38,909 nucleotides of DNA from a bacterium (lineage in GTDB: Bacteria > JALSQH01): assembly GCA_026985515.1 (NCBI GenBank), contig JALSQH010000118.1:1-38909 (forward strand), in the 5' to 3' direction. A program made the translations under genes and the position numbers. Shown piece by piece: positions 25,222-34,300 of this stretch. Position 1 is the first letter of the stretch. Each line of letters begins with the position of its first letter. Under the pieces are notes generated by a model. It worked only from the letters and a program-made list of their open reading frames with translations. It had not been told where the DNA came from and ran no database searches.

Positions 25222-25835
25222 CTCAATGACCACCTGAAAAAGTTATTTAAAAATCTGAGACCGATTCTTCCGCTTTTTTCGGGATGAAACTGAACAGCGA
25301 CTATGTTGTCCTTTACGACTGCAGATGTGAAATCAACACCGTAATCTGTTGTTGCAAATTCAAATTCTTTTTCTTCTGTAGACGCATAGTAGGAATGCAC
25401 GAAGTAGAAGTATGTTCCTGAGGGGATTCTATCAAAAAGAGGATGTTCCCCCTTAGTCCATACCTGATTCCATCCCATGTGTGGTATTTTATAACCCTCG
25501 GGGAGATTGAATTTCACCACCTTTCCCTTGACCCAGCCAAATCCTTTCTGCTTACCGAATTCCTCACTTTCCTCAAATATGAGCTGTAAGCCGAGGCAGA
25601 TACCGAGGTAAGGTTTCTTTTTTTCAATTATCTCTTCATTCAGAAGTTCTATAAGCCCATTTTTTGCCAGGTTGCTCATGGCATCTCCAAAGGCTCCCAC
25701 CCCGGGCAGAACAAGAGCATGTGCTCTCTTTAATTCATCGGGAGAAGAGGATACGAAAGCCTTTATGCCAAGGTATTCAAAGGCTTTTAAAACACTGCCA
25801 ATGTTACCCATGCCGTAATCAATTATTCCAATCAT
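25218..25835 (-). CDS. hisH: Imidazole glycerol phosphate synthase glutaminase subunit HisH
   Basis: A 205-residue class I glutamine amidotransferase. The N-terminal IIDYGMGNIGSV, oxyanion-strand LPGVGAFGDAM, catalytic Cys80 in YLGICLGLQLIFEESEE and the His-Glu pair in VQFHPEKSG are all present. It supplies ammonia through the HisF barrel. Its start overlaps the hisB stop by 4 bases (ATGA) and its stop overlaps hisA by 4 bases (GTGA). Confidence 0.96.
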   Translation of the reverse strand: MIGIIDYGMGNIGSVLKAFEYLGIKAFVSSSPDELKRAHALVLPGVGAFGDAMSNLAKNGLIELLNEEIIEKKKPYLGICLGLQLIFEESEEFGKQKGFGWVKGKVVKFNLPEGYKIPHMGWNQVWTKGEHPLFDRIPSGTYFYFVHSYYASTEEKEFEFATTDYGVDFTSAVVKDNIVAVQFHPEKSGRIGLRFLNNFFRWSLR

Positions 25836-26419
25836 GTTTCAATAAGGCCCTTGGTTGAAGGAAGGTCTTCTCCAGAAATTGTAATTGCTTCCCTGATGGC
25901 GCGGGCTGTTGCTTTGAAAATGGCTTCAATGGCGTGGTGGGTATTTCCCCCTTTGAGAAGATCAATGTGGAGGTTACATTTAAGATGATTCACAAATCCC
26001 CTGAAAAATTCTTCCACAAGTTCAGTGTCAAAGTTGCCAACTCTTGGGGATGAGAAGGATGCATTGAAAGAGAGAAACGGTCTGCCTCCAATATCCAGTG
26101 CAACTCTTGCAAGGGTTTCATCCATGGGAAGAATGAAGAAACCGTACCTTTTTATGCCGACTCTTTTCCCGAGAGCGTTACTGATTGCTTCTCCCAGAAC
26201 AATACCTGTGTCTTCCACAAGGTGGTGATAGTCAACTTCAATATCACCTGACGCAAATATTCTCAGGTCAATTCCGCTGTGTTTCGAGAAAAGTTCCAGC
26301 ATATGTTTGAGAAAACCCACCGGTATCTCTATCTGATAGTCACCTTTTCCATCTAAGTTTAATTCAACCTCAATGGAGGTTTCACCAGTTGCTCTACGCA
26401 GAGTAGCTCTTCTCTCCAT
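25832..26419 (-). CDS. hisB: Imidazoleglycerol-phosphate dehydratase (monofunctional HisB)
   Basis: A 195-residue IGP dehydratase without the phosphatase domain fused to it in enteric bacteria. Manganese-site motifs DYHHLVEDTGI and GNTHHAIEAIFKA are intact. The usual LDHML box at the third motif reads FLKHMLELF, with Lys38 where Asp is strongly conserved; His39 is kept. Being first of the hisBHA-F-IE set, it has a TTGTCT-N17-TAGAAT promoter of its own, divergent from dnaK. The downstream steps hisG, hisD and hisC lie elsewhere. Confidence 0.94.
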   Translation of the reverse strand: MERRATLRRATGETSIEVELNLDGKGDYQIEIPVGFLKHMLELFSKHSGIDLRIFASGDIEVDYHHLVEDTGIVLGEAISNALGKRVGIKRYGFFILPMDETLARVALDIGGRPFLSFNASFSSPRVGNFDTELVEEFFRGFVNHLKCNLHIDLLKGGNTHHAIEAIFKATARAIREAITISGEDLPSTKGLIET

Positions 26420-26420
26420 G

Positions 26421-26450
26421 TTGTTCCCTCTTGTTTCTTAATTCTAACAT
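26421..26450 (+). promoter_or_regulatory. Possible sigma-70-type promoter of dnaK
   Basis: TTGTTC (26421-26426), 18-base spacer, TAACAT (26445-26450). A start near 26457 would precede the AAGGAGA site used by the ATG at 26542. No CIRCE inverted repeat is present in the 26420-26541 leader. Confidence 0.45.
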
Positions 26451-26469
26451 ATAGGAAGGGGAAAGACAA
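26441..26469 (-). promoter_or_regulatory. Sigma-70-type promoter of the his operon
   Basis: On the - strand: TTGTCT (26469-26464), 17-base spacer, TAGAAT (26446-26441). Start near 26434 gives a 15-base leader with AGAGGGAA before the hisB ATG at 26419. It overlaps the divergent dnaK promoter. Confidence 0.6.
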
Positions 26470-26541
26470 ATGAAGATTGACATTGGTAAAAATCTGTTTA
26501 ACTTATTTAACAGAAAAAAACAAAAAGAAAGGAGAAGAGCT

Positions 26542-28473
26542 ATGGCAGGGAAAATAGTTGGAATAGACCTTGGAACAACAAATTCCGTTGTGGCAGTTAT
26601 GGAAGGGGGTGAGGTGAAAGTCATCCCCAATGAAGAAGGTGATAGAATTACCCCTTCTGTGGTTGCTTTCACGAAGGAGGGGGAAATTTTAGTTGGACAG
26701 GTTGCCAAGAGACAGGCAATCACCAATCCTGAGAACACCATCTATTCAATTAAAAGATTTATAGGTAGAAGATGGGAAGAGGCTCAGGAAGAGGCGAAAA
26801 GGGTTCCATATAAAGTGGAGAGAGCCCCAAATGGTGGGGTTCAGGTGAGGGTAGGTGATAAAACTTATACTCCCGAACAGATTTCTGCTTTTATACTACA
26901 AAAACTGAAAAAGGCTGCTGAAAACTACCTTGGAACAACTGTGTCTGAGGCAGTTATAACAGTCCCGGCATATTTTAACGACAGCCAGAGGCAGGCAACC
27001 AAGGATGCTGGTAGAATTGCAGGATTTAATGTGAGAAGAATTATAAATGAGCCAACGGCTGCCGCTCTTGCCTACGGAGTGGACAAAAAGAAGGATGAAA
27101 AGGTTGCCGTTTACGACTTTGGTGGTGGAACCTTTGATATTTCCATTCTTGAGATTGGTGATAATGTAGTGGAGGTCAAGTCAACTGCCGGTGACACTCA
27201 TCTCGGTGGCGATGATATTGACCAGAGAATCATTGACTGGTTAATAGATGAATTCAAAAAGGAAACTGGCATAGATCTCAGAAATGACAGAATGGCTCTC
27301 CAGAGATTGAAAGAAGCGGCAGAAAGGGCCAAGAAGGAGCTTTCAACCACAACTGAGACAGAAATAAATCTTCCCTTTATCACAGCGGATCAGACCGGTC
27401 CAAAGCATCTGGTGAAAAAGCTCTCCAGATCACAGCTTGAGAAGATGATAATGGATATAGTTGACAGGACAATTGAGCCGTGTAAAAGAGCCCTGGAGGA
27501 TGCAAAGCTTACTCCATCTGATATTGATGAGGTTATTCTGGTGGGTGGTTCAACAAGGATTCCTCTGGTTCAGCAGAAGGTGAAGGAGTTTTTTGGTAAG
27601 GAGCCCCACAAGGGCGTTAACCCTGATGAAGTTGTTGCTGTAGGTGCTGCCATTCAGGGAGCTATTCTTGCTGGTGAGATGAAGGATGTTCTTTTGCTGG
27701 ATGTCACTCCACTTTCACTCGGTATAGAGACACTTGGTGGAGTAATGACTGTTCTCATACCGAGAAATACAACCATACCAACGAGAAAATCAGAAATCTT
27801 TACCACTGCCGCTGACAATCAGACGCAGGTTGAGATACATGTTCTCCAGGGTGAGAGACCAATGGCGAAAGATAACAGAACACTTGCAAGATTCATTCTT
27901 GACGGAATACCTCCTGCCCCGAGAGGTGTTCCAAAGATAGAAGTTACTTTTGACATAGACGCCAATGGAATTCTTCATGTATCAGCCAAGGACCTTGCAA
28001 CGGGGAAAGAGCAGAAGGTGGTGGTCCAGGCATCCACCGGACTCACTGAAGAGGAGATTCAGAGGATGATCCGGGAAGCTCAGGAGAAAGCTGAAGAGGA
28101 TAGAAGGAAGAAAGAAATCATAGAATTGAGGAACAGACTTGATACCCTTGTTTACAGCAGTGAAAAGGTTCTGAATGAGAACAAGGATAAAATACCTGTG
28201 GCAGATCTCAATGAATTGCAGGATGCCATCAATGAAGCTAAAAAGCTCCTGGAGCAGCAGAGTGAAGATAAGACAGCCATAGAAAGTGCTCTGAACAGGC
28301 TTACGGCGGTATCTTCAAGAATCGCTGAGACGCTCTATCGGCAGGCTGGTGCAACTGGTGGTACCGGAGCAACAGGAAGTACGGGAGGTACAGCAGCCGG
28401 AGGATCTTCAGGCACCTCTGGATCAGATGAAAAGAAGGGTGACGATGGAGTAATAGATGCCGAAATAGAATAA
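26542..28473 (+). CDS. dnaK: Molecular chaperone DnaK (Hsp70)
   Basis: A 643-residue Hsp70 with start [17 protein letters not shown] at ATG 26542, preceded by GAAAGGAGA. The ATPase domain shows the phosphate-1 [41 protein letters not shown] and [12 protein letters not shown]; the substrate-binding domain has [15 protein letters not shown]. The end is a Gly/Ser/Thr-rich tail and [10 protein letters not shown]. An in-frame ATG at 26470 with its own GGAAGGGG would add 24 basic residues. grpE and dnaJ are not adjacent, unlike the usual cluster. A strong terminator follows. Protein folding and sigma-factor turnover are the family roles. Confidence 0.97.
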   Translation: MAGKIVGIDLGTTNSVVAVMEGGEVKVIPNEEGDRITPSVVAFTKEGEILVGQVAKRQAITNPENTIYSIKRFIGRRWEEAQEEAKRVPYKVERAPNGGVQVRVGDKTYTPEQISAFILQKLKKAAENYLGTTVSEAVITVPAYFNDSQRQATKDAGRIAGFNVRRIINEPTAAALAYGVDKKKDEKVAVYDFGGGTFDISILEIGDNVVEVKSTAGDTHLGGDDIDQRIIDWLIDEFKKETGIDLRNDRMALQRLKEAAERAKKELSTTTETEINLPFITADQTGPKHLVKKLSRSQLEKMIMDIVDRTIEPCKRALEDAKLTPSDIDEVILVGGSTRIPLVQQKVKEFFGKEPHKGVNPDEVVAVGAAIQGAILAGEMKDVLLLDVTPLSLGIETLGGVMTVLIPRNTTIPTRKSEIFTTAADNQTQVEIHVLQGERPMAKDNRTLARFILDGIPPAPRGVPKIEVTFDIDANGILHVSAKDLATGKEQKVVVQASTGLTEEEIQRMIREAQEKAEEDRRKKEIIELRNRLDTLVYSSEKVLNENKDKIPVADLNELQDAINEAKKLLEQQSEDKTAIESALNRLTAVSSRIAETLYRQAGATGGTGATGSTGGTAAGGSSGTSGSDEKKGDDGVIDAEIE

Positions 28474-28500
28474 AAAAGTCATATCTGATTATGAGCTGCC

Positions 28501-28530
28501 GGAGGAGGGTTTTCCCCCTCCTCTTTTTTT
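28501..28530 (+). terminator. Rho-independent terminator of dnaK
   Basis: GAGGAGGG (28502-28509) pairs with CCCTCCTC (28516-28523) across a 6-base loop and is followed by T7. It lies 28 bases after the dnaK stop. Confidence 0.85.
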
Positions 28531-28633
28531 ATATCTGAAAGGACAGATCGATTTCTTCAATCTTGTGCCGTAATTCCCTCAGAAGAAATTTTCCTTTCTG
28601 CTTCTCAAATCTTCCCTGCCGGTACCTTATACT

Positions 28634-28662
28634 TTGTTTTTAAGGCCACTATGTGATAAAAT
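28634..28662 (+). promoter_or_regulatory. Sigma-70-type promoter of rel, extended -10
   Basis: TTGTTT (28634-28639), 17-base spacer, TGATAAAAT with an extended -10 TG and TAAAAT at 28657-28662. The start near 28669 leaves a leader of about 14 bases holding AAGGAGG (28671-28677). 28531-28633 shows no other feature. Confidence 0.65.
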
Positions 28663-28682
28663 GTAAATTTAAGGAGGAAAGG

Positions 28683-30923
28683 ATGGCTTTACCCATCCGA
28701 ATTGAAGATATTAAGGAGAAAGTTGAGGAAATAATTCCCTACGAGGATCTTCTCCTCATTGACAAGGCTTATACCATTGCCTATGCTGCGCACAGGGAAC
28801 AGCTGAGAAAGGATGGTTCTTATTACATCGTCCATCCCCTTTATGTGGCGGATATTCTGGCAGATATGAAGATGGACGCAATTACAATTGCGGCGGGCCT
28901 GCTTCATGATGTAATTGAAGATACCGAAGTGACGGAAGAGGATCTTTACAGACTTATCAGTGAGCTGGATGAAAATGAAAAACACTGCAAGAAGGTGGAT
29001 CCTTCTGAACTCGAAGAGAGGAGAAGGGAACAGGCAGCTGATATAGTTAAACTTGTTAAAGGCGTAAGCCATCTTCCCAATGTTAAATCAAGGAGCTATT
29101 TTCATAAAAGGTCGATTCAGGTGAGAGATGTGATTCTTGCAGCTCAGGAGGATCCCAGAATTGTTTTCATCAAGCTGGCAGATAGATTGCACAATATGAG
29201 AACTCTTCAATATATGGATCCCGAGAAACAGAAAATTATTGCTGAGGAAACATTGAATATTTATGCTCCAATGGCTCATCTTTATGGTCTTTACCACATG
29301 AGGAACGAACTGGAGGATCTCAGTTTCAAATATCTTTATCCTGAAAATTATGCGAAATTAAAAAAAGTGCTGCAGGAGTATGAAGCTGAAAGAATGCCCA
29401 TAATGGAGCAGGCGAGGGAAATTCTTCAGGAGGAACTTAAGAAGAAAGGGGTAAAAGCTACAGTAACAAGCCGTATAAAACATCTCTACGGAATCTACAC
29501 AAAGCTTATAAGAAGAGGAATAAATATTGAAAATGCCAGGGATGTGCATGATATTATAGGCCTGAGAGTTATTGTTGACGACGAGGATACCATCTACAAT
29601 GCATATTCCATTGTTTCAAAGTTGTGGAAAGTCGTTGAGACGAAGGATTATGTAAGCAATCCAAAACCAAATGGTTACAGGTCTTTTCATGTTATAGTTA
29701 TTGGTCCTGAAGGTAAAAAAATGGAGGTACAGATCAGAACATGGGAAATGCACGAATTTGCGGAGTATGGTTTTGCTGCCCACTGGGCCTATAAGATGAG
29801 GGGGCATAAAATACCCAGGGATGAGCTTCAGAAGATCAACCAGATAAGAAAAATCATAGATGAAGCAAGGGAAGATAATGATGACCCGCTTTCCTTCAGG
29901 GAGAGAATAGAAGAGGAGCTTAAAAAATACCAGAATTTTATCAGGGTTTTTACTCCCAAAGGTGATCAGATAACACTGCCACCTGGTTCAACTCCCATAG
30001 ATTTTGCTTATGCCATTCATACTGAGATAGGGAACCACTGTAAGGGTGCGAAAGTTGACGGTGCCATCAAACCTCTGAACTATATTTTGAAAAATGGTGA
30101 AACTGTTGAAATTCTTACTGATAAAAACAGAATGCCTTCTTATGAATGGTTGAAATTTGCGAAAACAAGGAAGGCAAGAAACAGAATCAGGAAAGCTCTT
30201 TTTGATCAGGAAGCACGGGAGTATGAGGATATTGGAAGGAGTCTGCTCAAAACTGTTTTGAAGAATTATGATATTCCTTATAAAAAGTTCGTAAACAGTG
30301 AGGAATTCAGAGAGTTCCTACGCAGGGAAAAAATCGATGATCTTGAGAGTTTTCTGATCCTCTTCGGGAGGGGAAATCTGAGAGAGAGTCATATTAAAAA
30401 AATTCTCGAAACTCTTTTACCCGATAAGAAAAAGAGTAAAAAAGGAAAGGGAAGAAATTCAGAAGGAAGAAAGTCTTCTGTGGTTATTGATGGTTTTGAA
30501 AGTCTTCCCTACAGGTTTTGTAAAACATGTAATCCCCAGTTTGGTGATGTAATTGTGGGGTATGTGAGCAGAAGTAAGAGAACAATAACTGTTCACAGGA
30601 TTGATTGTCCGGACCTGAAGAACCTGGATTCCTCAAGGATGATAATTGTAAACTGGGATGAGGACAGGGAGTCAATCGGTGAAAAGGAAGTGAGGCTTAT
30701 AGTAGAAGTTGAGGATAGGCCTGGAGTTTTAAAAGAAATCTCAACCGTTACAGAGGAAAAGGGGGTTAATATAAAGGCTTTGACTTTCAGCCCGGGAGGA
30801 GAAGGTAAGAGTATTGGATTTCTGAGCGTTCAGGTACCCGACCTCAGAACTGCACATGAACTGATCGACTCAATTGCCCGTCTCAAAAGTGTTTCAGCTG
30901 TGAGAGATTCCTCAATAAAATGA
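28683..30923 (+). CDS. rel: Bifunctional (p)ppGpp synthetase/hydrolase Rel
   Basis: A 746-residue long RSH protein, the stringent-response enzyme. The start at ATG 28683 follows AAGGAGG at good distance; the frame runs further back to a GTG at 28653 without such a site. Domains in order are HD hydrolase (His51, HD at 75-76, ED at 79-80 in LLHDVIEDT, so likely active), synthetase (about 240-380: DIIGLRVIVDD, NGYRSFHVIV, EVQIRT), TGS (about 425-485: RVFTPKGDQITLPPGSTPID), a Lys-rich linker, zinc-finger type region (KTCNPQFGDVIVGYV), and ACT (EDRPGVLKEISTV). It is convergent with rpmB, 12 bases apart. Confidence 0.96.
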   Translation: MALPIRIEDIKEKVEEIIPYEDLLLIDKAYTIAYAAHREQLRKDGSYYIVHPLYVADILADMKMDAITIAAGLLHDVIEDTEVTEEDLYRLISELDENEKHCKKVDPSELEERRREQAADIVKLVKGVSHLPNVKSRSYFHKRSIQVRDVILAAQEDPRIVFIKLADRLHNMRTLQYMDPEKQKIIAEETLNIYAPMAHLYGLYHMRNELEDLSFKYLYPENYAKLKKVLQEYEAERMPIMEQAREILQEELKKKGVKATVTSRIKHLYGIYTKLIRRGINIENARDVHDIIGLRVIVDDEDTIYNAYSIVSKLWKVVETKDYVSNPKPNGYRSFHVIVIGPEGKKMEVQIRTWEMHEFAEYGFAAHWAYKMRGHKIPRDELQKINQIRKIIDEAREDNDDPLSFRERIEEELKKYQNFIRVFTPKGDQITLPPGSTPIDFAYAIHTEIGNHCKGAKVDGAIKPLNYILKNGETVEILTDKNRMPSYEWLKFAKTRKARNRIRKALFDQEAREYEDIGRSLLKTVLKNYDIPYKKFVNSEEFREFLRREKIDDLESFLILFGRGNLRESHIKKILETLLPDKKKSKKGKGRNSEGRKSSVVIDGFESLPYRFCKTCNPQFGDVIVGYVSRSKRTITVHRIDCPDLKNLDSSRMIIVNWDEDRESIGEKEVRLIVEVEDRPGVLKEISTVTEEKGVNIKALTFSPGGEGKSIGFLSVQVPDLRTAHELIDSIARLKSVSAVRDSSIK

Positions 30924-30935
30924 GCTGGAAGAGAT

Positions 30936-31124
30936 TTAAACTTTGACAACTTTGCCAGCCTTAAGGCAGCTGGTACAAACATAAACCCTTTTGGGTTTAC
31001 CATCAACAAGGATACGAACTTTATGTAAATTTGGATACCAGACAGTTTTTGTACGATTGTGTGCGTGGCTCACATTGTATCCCCTCTGGGGACCTTTTCC
31101 ACAAACGTAACATCTCCTTGCCAT
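30936..31124 (-). CDS. rpmB: 50S ribosomal protein L28, zinc-binding form
   Basis: A 62-residue L28 with both CxxC pairs (Cys5/Cys8 in CYVCGKGP and Cys50/Cys53 in [10 protein letters not shown]), the C+ type. [16 protein letters not shown] is the diagnostic core. AAAGGAG lies 6 bases before the ATG and a near-perfect promoter lies upstream. It is single, with no rpmG next to it. Confidence 0.96.
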   Translation of the reverse strand: MARRCYVCGKGPQRGYNVSHAHNRTKTVWYPNLHKVRILVDGKPKRVYVCTSCLKAGKVVKV

Positions 31125-31156
31125 CTTACACTCCTTTGAGGTCCAGTTTTCAGCAT

Positions 31157-31184
31157 ATTATACCGGTTACCTTTTTGTTGTCAA
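31157..31184 (-). promoter_or_regulatory. Strong sigma-70-type promoter of rpmB
   Basis: On the - strand: TTGACA (31184-31179), 16-base spacer, TATAAT (31162-31157). Both boxes are perfect; AAAGGAG (31137-31131) follows before the ATG at 31124. Confidence 0.85.
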
Positions 31185-31216
31185 ACGGGGAAAGATGAAG
31201 ATAATTACCCTGATAA

Positions 31217-31248
31217 TGAAAATCTTTCTCTATGAGTGAAAATTTTTC
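31217..31248 (+). promoter_or_regulatory. Two GAAA-N3-TTTC boxes, possible activator sites
   Basis: TGAAAATCTTTC (31217-31228) and TGAAAATTTTTC (31237-31248) share 11 of 12 bases, each is a small palindrome GAAA-N3-TTTC, and they lie exactly 20 bases apart (two helical turns). They sit about 100-126 bases before the expected sigma-54 start, the usual place for enhancer-binding protein sites. No protein is assigned. Confidence 0.4.
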
Positions 31249-31316
31249 ATTCTCATTGTTTACCTTTTTTCCCATTTCCAGTCATAAATGTAGTGTTTTT
31301 CAGTGGCTTGTTTTAT

Positions 31317-31334
31317 TTGGCATGAAAGTTGCAA
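31317..31334 (+). promoter_or_regulatory. Sigma-54 promoter of the giant lipoprotein gene
   Basis: TTGGCATGAAAGTTGCAA matches the sigma-54 consensus YTGGCACG-N4-TTGCW at all but one position. GG is at 31319-31320 and GC at 31331-31332, exactly ten bases between. Transcription would start near 31343, leaving a leader of about 21 bases with AAAAGGGGG before the ATG at 31365. Confidence 0.75.
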
Positions 31335-31364
31335 CTAAATATAAAACACAAAAAGGGGGATTCG

Positions 31365-34300
31365 ATGTCGAAGGTAGGGAGCTTTTTTGTTGCAATTCTT
31401 CTTGCATTCAGTATTGTTCTTTCATCATGCGGAAAACCTGAGGATGTAACGAAGCCCACTGTAAAGATTCTTGTTCCTCAGGAAGGGAAGATCTATTCTC
31501 CCCAGCTTGTCATCAGGGGAATTGCATCTGATAATAATTTGAAGAGGGTATATGTTCAAATTGACAGTGAGCCATGGCAGACTGCTACAGGAAATGTGAG
31601 CTGGATGTTTTTTCCTGGTGTATTGACTGCTGGTTCTCACAGGGTCCAGGTTTATGCAATAGATGGAGCGGGCAACAAGAGTAAGGTTGAGTATGTGGAT
31701 TTTTACATTGATAAGGATCCTCCCACCTTTGTAATTGCTTCTCCCTACGAAGGAGAGGATTTTAATGCTTCCGATGTACAGGTAAGAATTTCCGCCACCG
31801 ATGACCTTGGAGTGAAGACGGTCTATTTTTCTCTCGACGGTCATGATTATTTTCCTGTAGATTATTCATCTTCGCCACTGGAGTATACATTTCATGACCT
31901 TGAAAATGGGGAACATGTTTTGAGTGTTTATGTTGTGGATAAGTCGGGGAAGAAGAGTGCAGTGAAAAGTGTGAGGTTTATCGTTCTTGTTGATCACACT
32001 CCACCAGAGGTGACTATTTTTTCTCCACTGGATGGAAGCTGGTTCAGCGGTGGAAGCATAACAGTCCTTGGTTCTGCCTCCGATGATCTATCTGGTGTTG
32101 ATAGAGTGGAAGTGAAGCTGGACAATGGGGACTGGGAACATGCGCTTGGTACTGATCAGTGGATGATCAATATACCTTACATAAGTGACGGAGTGCATAA
32201 AATTTATGCAAGAAGTATAGACAGGAGATTAAATTTTAGTCAGCCCGTAAGTATAACAATTTACTATGATACTCTTTCTCCCCTGCTCACAGGTGTTTCT
32301 ATCAATGACAACGATGTCATATCTGGTTACAGCTATAATGTTTCACTTTCAGCTGTTGATAATCTCTGGGTAAAGGAAATTGATTACAGAGTTTACTCTG
32401 GAGGAAATGTTTTCAGTGGAACTTATACATATCCATTTCTCACAACAATGGTTACACAGCTGATAAATATTCCTGTTAATGATGGTGTGAATACTCTCCA
32501 GATCGAAGTTCATGACAACACAGGTCACACTGTCTCTAAATCTATTACGTTTTTTGTTGATAACGCAGGACCAGAAATCAACGCCGCTGTGGATGAATGG
32601 TACAATGGTTCCTCAATAACAATTAACGGTTTTGCACAGGACGAATATTCTCCAGTTACAGAAGTGGCTGTTAGCCTTGATCATGGTCCATATCAGATTG
32701 TATTTTCAGGTAATTCTAATCCAGCATCCTGGAGCTTCACTTCAGGTATTGAAAGTGGTGAACACACCCTTGATGTCAGGGCCTTTGATATTTTTGGAAA
32801 CATGAGTGAAAATTCCTATACATTTAAAGTGGATAATACACCTCCTGTGGTTACAATTGGAACACCACAGAATGGTACCTGGTACAGTGGCGGAGATGTT
32901 TTGTTTGCTGGTAGGGCCTCGGATGATTTTTCTGGGGTTAATCATGTTTACATTTCCCTTGATGGCGGCAACACATGGGAGGAAACGACTGGCACTGAAT
33001 CCTGGATGGCTTATTATCCATCGCTTCCCGGTGGTGTTTATCATGTAGAAGTCAAGGCAGTTGACCTGGTTGGCAATGAAAGTTATCCAGCGTATGTAAC
33101 CATTTACTACGATTCCACTCCAACAATTGTCCTTTCATCCAGTATAACCGATGGAGAAACTCTTGGAGTTAGAAAGTATATGATTCCGTTCACTGCCACT
33201 GTTTATGATTCAGTTTCCCTCTACAAAGTTGATCTATATGCCGAGAGTTCAACGGGTGTTGTGTCTTCATACTCATTTACATATCCAGAGTTTGAGACTC
33301 TTGCGACTTTCACTGTTCCTGTAACGATAGGGGCTGGAGACAATGTTGTTCATATTCACACAGTGGACAGATCAGGGAATGAAGATGATGAGTACATAAG
33401 TTTTTATGTGGACTGGTTTGCCCCTGTGATTCAGATTACCAGACAGAATCAGATACCACCCTCAAAAATTATACTGAACGGAACAATTTCAGACTATTCA
33501 CCCGTAACCTTTGCCTCATACAGGTTTGATACTGATAACTGGTCGGTACTCATTGAGAATGGTACCATGAATACCTATTCCTTTGCCCTTACGAAGGACA
33601 ATGTTGGTACTACTGAACATCATCTCTACATCAAAGCCTGGGATCAGTGGGGTAATATGGCTGATTTTGTCTATAACTTCTACTATGATGTGACCGGTCC
33701 AACAGTGTATATAAACTTTCCACCAGAGAATGGTTATATTCTTGGATTAAAGTCTTTTCCTGTTGAGGGAACCGCTGTGGATGTTGGATCTGGGATTTCT
33801 GAGGTTCTCTACTGCATTGATTATCCATGTTATGTAACTCCGCAGGCCAACGGTGGTGGTGATCTTTTTGGTGTATGGAATACTGCTGAAGGTGCTGAGT
33901 CCTGGAAATTTAATGTTTCCTCACTGTCAAAGGGGATTCACTATATCCATGTTTTTGCGATTGACCTGGCAGGAAATTACGGCCAGGCCACCTCTGTTTC
34001 CGTAAATATAGCAGGAGATACAATCTATGTTTCAAGCAGTAACGGAAGCAATTACAACTCTGGTGTAACCACCACCGAACCGCTGAGAACCCTTGATTAT
34101 GCCTATGAATACGCGTTACTGCGAGGATTTACAAATATTAAGATAGCGGCTGGAAACTACGATGTGGCTGATACTTCAGATACTTCCACCTTCAAAGCCG
34201 TTTCCACATTGAAACTTGTTAATGGAATAAATCTCTACGGTGGATATTCAACAGATTTTACCTACTATGATCCTCTGACCTATGCGACACTGGTGAGCAC

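Noticed and set aside
26420-26541. CIRCE heat-shock element before dnaK
   Set aside because: No TTAGCACTC-N9-GAGTGCTAA-like repeat exists in this leader.
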